Below, piece by piece: positions 5,043 to 5,588 of a stretch of 5,588 nucleotides of DNA. Both the position numbers and the translations under genes were made by a program. Below the pieces are notes generated by a model. The model had not been told where the DNA came from, did no database searches, and worked only from the letters and a program-made list of their open reading frames with translations. Origin of the DNA: an uncultured Eubacteriales bacterium. GTDB taxonomy: Bacteria; Bacillota; Clostridia; Peptostreptococcales; Anaerovoracaceae. Numbering within the stretch: the first letter of the stretch is position 1; each line of letters begins with the position of its first letter. The DNA lies in contig CADBSP010000095.1 of NCBI GenBank assembly GCA_902797405.1, forward strand, positions 1 through 5,588, in the 5' to 3' direction.

Positions 5043-5588
5043 ATGAAGCTAAGTGAACTTGCCGTAGGACAAGAAGGAAGAATACGTTCCGTAGGCGGCG
5101 AAGGAGCCTTAAGACAACACATATTGGACATGGGCGTCGTACCGGGCGTCCATGTTTCTGTGGAGAAGCTTGCACCAATGGGTGATCCCATGGAAATCCG
5201 AATCCGTGGTTATGAACTCACCCTAAGGTTGGCGGATGCTGCAAATATAGAGGTAGATCGAATCCTGGACAAGGTCTATGTGAAGAAGATTCATGAGGAA
5301 GAGGACGTAATAAATACAGATGAACTGACCAAATCTGACAACAAAAAAAGCCAAACATCTGAACCTAGGAAGGGTAAATCACCAAAAAAAAAGCATCACC
5401 CGGGCCTTGGAGAAGCAGGTAAATTCCACAACAAAAAAGAAGAAACACCACTCCCAAAAGATGCGATACTTACCTTTGGTCTACTTGGGAATCAGAACTC
5501 GGGGAAGACAACTCTTTTTAACCAACTCACCGGTTCAAACCAGCATGTAGGTAATTTCCCGGGAGTAACCGTTGACCGTAAAGAGGGC
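5043..5588 (+). CDS. feoB: FeoA-FeoB fusion ferrous iron transporter (3' end outside window)
   Basis: The frame is open from ATG 5043 to the window end (182 codons). Residues 1-73 are a complete FeoA SH3-like domain (LSELAVGQEGRI, ALRQHILDMGVVPG, LAPMGDPMEIRIRGYELTLR). A charged Lys/Ser/Glu-rich linker spans about 75-140 and includes HHPGLGEAGKFHNKKE, a type of sequence often seen just before FeoB in such clostridial fusions. The FeoB G domain starts at about 141, with the G1 loop GNQNSGKT at 149-156 and the G2 region FPGVTV around Thr176. The remaining G motifs and the membrane domain lie beyond the window. FeoB imports Fe2+ across the cytoplasmic membrane; FeoA is a small cytosolic accessory protein, here covalently tethered. 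The start is supported by AGAGGA at 5028-5033 and the family-typical MKLSEL opening. An extended -10 promoter lies about 90 bases upstream. A9 and A7 runs in the linker make it slippage-prone. Identity is certain for both domains. Confidence 0.95.
   Translation, partial: MKLSELAVGQEGRIRSVGGEGALRQHILDMGVVPGVHVSVEKLAPMGDPMEIRIRGYELTLRLADAANIEVDRILDKVYVKKIHEEEDVINTDELTKSDNKKSQTSEPRKGKSPKKKHHPGLGEAGKFHNKKEETPLPKDAILTFGLLGNQNSGKTTLFNQLTGSNQHVGNFPGVTVDRKEG
5367..5393 (+). other. Possible -1 frameshift site in the FeoA-FeoB linker
   Basis: Codons 114-117 (CCA AAA AAA AAG) contain A_AAA_AAG at 5387-5393 in the phase required for tandem -1 slippage, the same heptamer as in E. coli dnaX. AGGAAGGG at 5367-5374 lies 12 bases upstream, near the distance at which an internal Shine-Dalgarno stimulates -1 shifting. 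After a shift the frame reads nine new codons and stops at TAA 5420-5422, giving FeoA plus part of the linker, about 126 residues. The A9 run (5384-5392) would also allow transcriptional slippage. I see no strong downstream hairpin. The motif is seen; that it works is inference. Confidence 0.35.

Noticed and set aside
4985..5191. 68-codon minus-strand frame opposite the feo start
   Set aside because: It is antisense to a clear FeoA domain, crosses the feo leader, and has no supporting features.
1..5588. Mobile elements, CRISPR arrays, tRNA or rRNA genes
   Set aside because: I found no transposase, regularly spaced repeats, cloverleaf-like segments or rRNA sequence on either strand by reading.

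Overview
The window looks like part of a chromosome from an anaerobic, amino-acid-fermenting member of the Clostridia. This rests on three things: strong AGGAG-type ribosome sites, moderately AT-rich coding DNA with very AT-rich intergenic DNA, and gene content (B12-dependent lysine fermentation genes beside an anaerobic ferrous-iron transporter). I cannot name the genus. A family XIII / Anaerovoracaceae or Peptostreptococcales-type host is only a guess.

Bases 1-4330 hold the 3' half of a lysine-fermentation operon on the + strand. It begins with the last 39 codons of a gene that is probably kamB. A 77-base gap with an AT-rich hairpin follows. Then come kamC (a MutS-like ATPase, probable reactivase), kamD and kamE (alpha and beta subunits of the adenosylcobalamin- and PLP-dependent lysine 5,6-aminomutase). 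kamC/kamD overlap through ATGA and kamD/kamE through TAATG, so translation of the three is probably coupled. All cofactor residues that I can locate in KamD and KamE are intact. A perfect 11-bp hairpin after kamE closes the operon.

The aminomutase moves the terminal amino group of L-beta-lysine (or D-lysine) to the neighbouring carbon, giving 3,5-diaminohexanoate (or 2,5-diaminohexanoate) on the way to acetate, butyrate and ammonia. KamB and KamC are thought to restore enzyme whose B12 cofactor has been inactivated. The later pathway genes (kdd, kce, kal, kat) do not follow kamE here.

Bases 4388-4717 (- strand, convergent with kamE) encode a 109-residue protein that I do not recognise: an acidic soluble N-terminal part and one C-terminal membrane helix. 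Bases 4718-5042 are a divergent, very AT-rich regulatory region with candidate promoters for both directions and several dyads. From 5043 to the window end is the start of a FeoA-FeoB fusion (Fe2+ uptake), complete for FeoA and cut off just after the G2 motif of the FeoB GTPase domain.

The least expected observation is in the FeoA-FeoB linker. An in-frame A_AAA_AAG slippery heptamer, the dnaX type, is preceded by an AGGAAGGG Shine-Dalgarno-like element. A -1 shift there would release a stand-alone FeoA of about 126 residues. This is a hypothesis from sequence alone.
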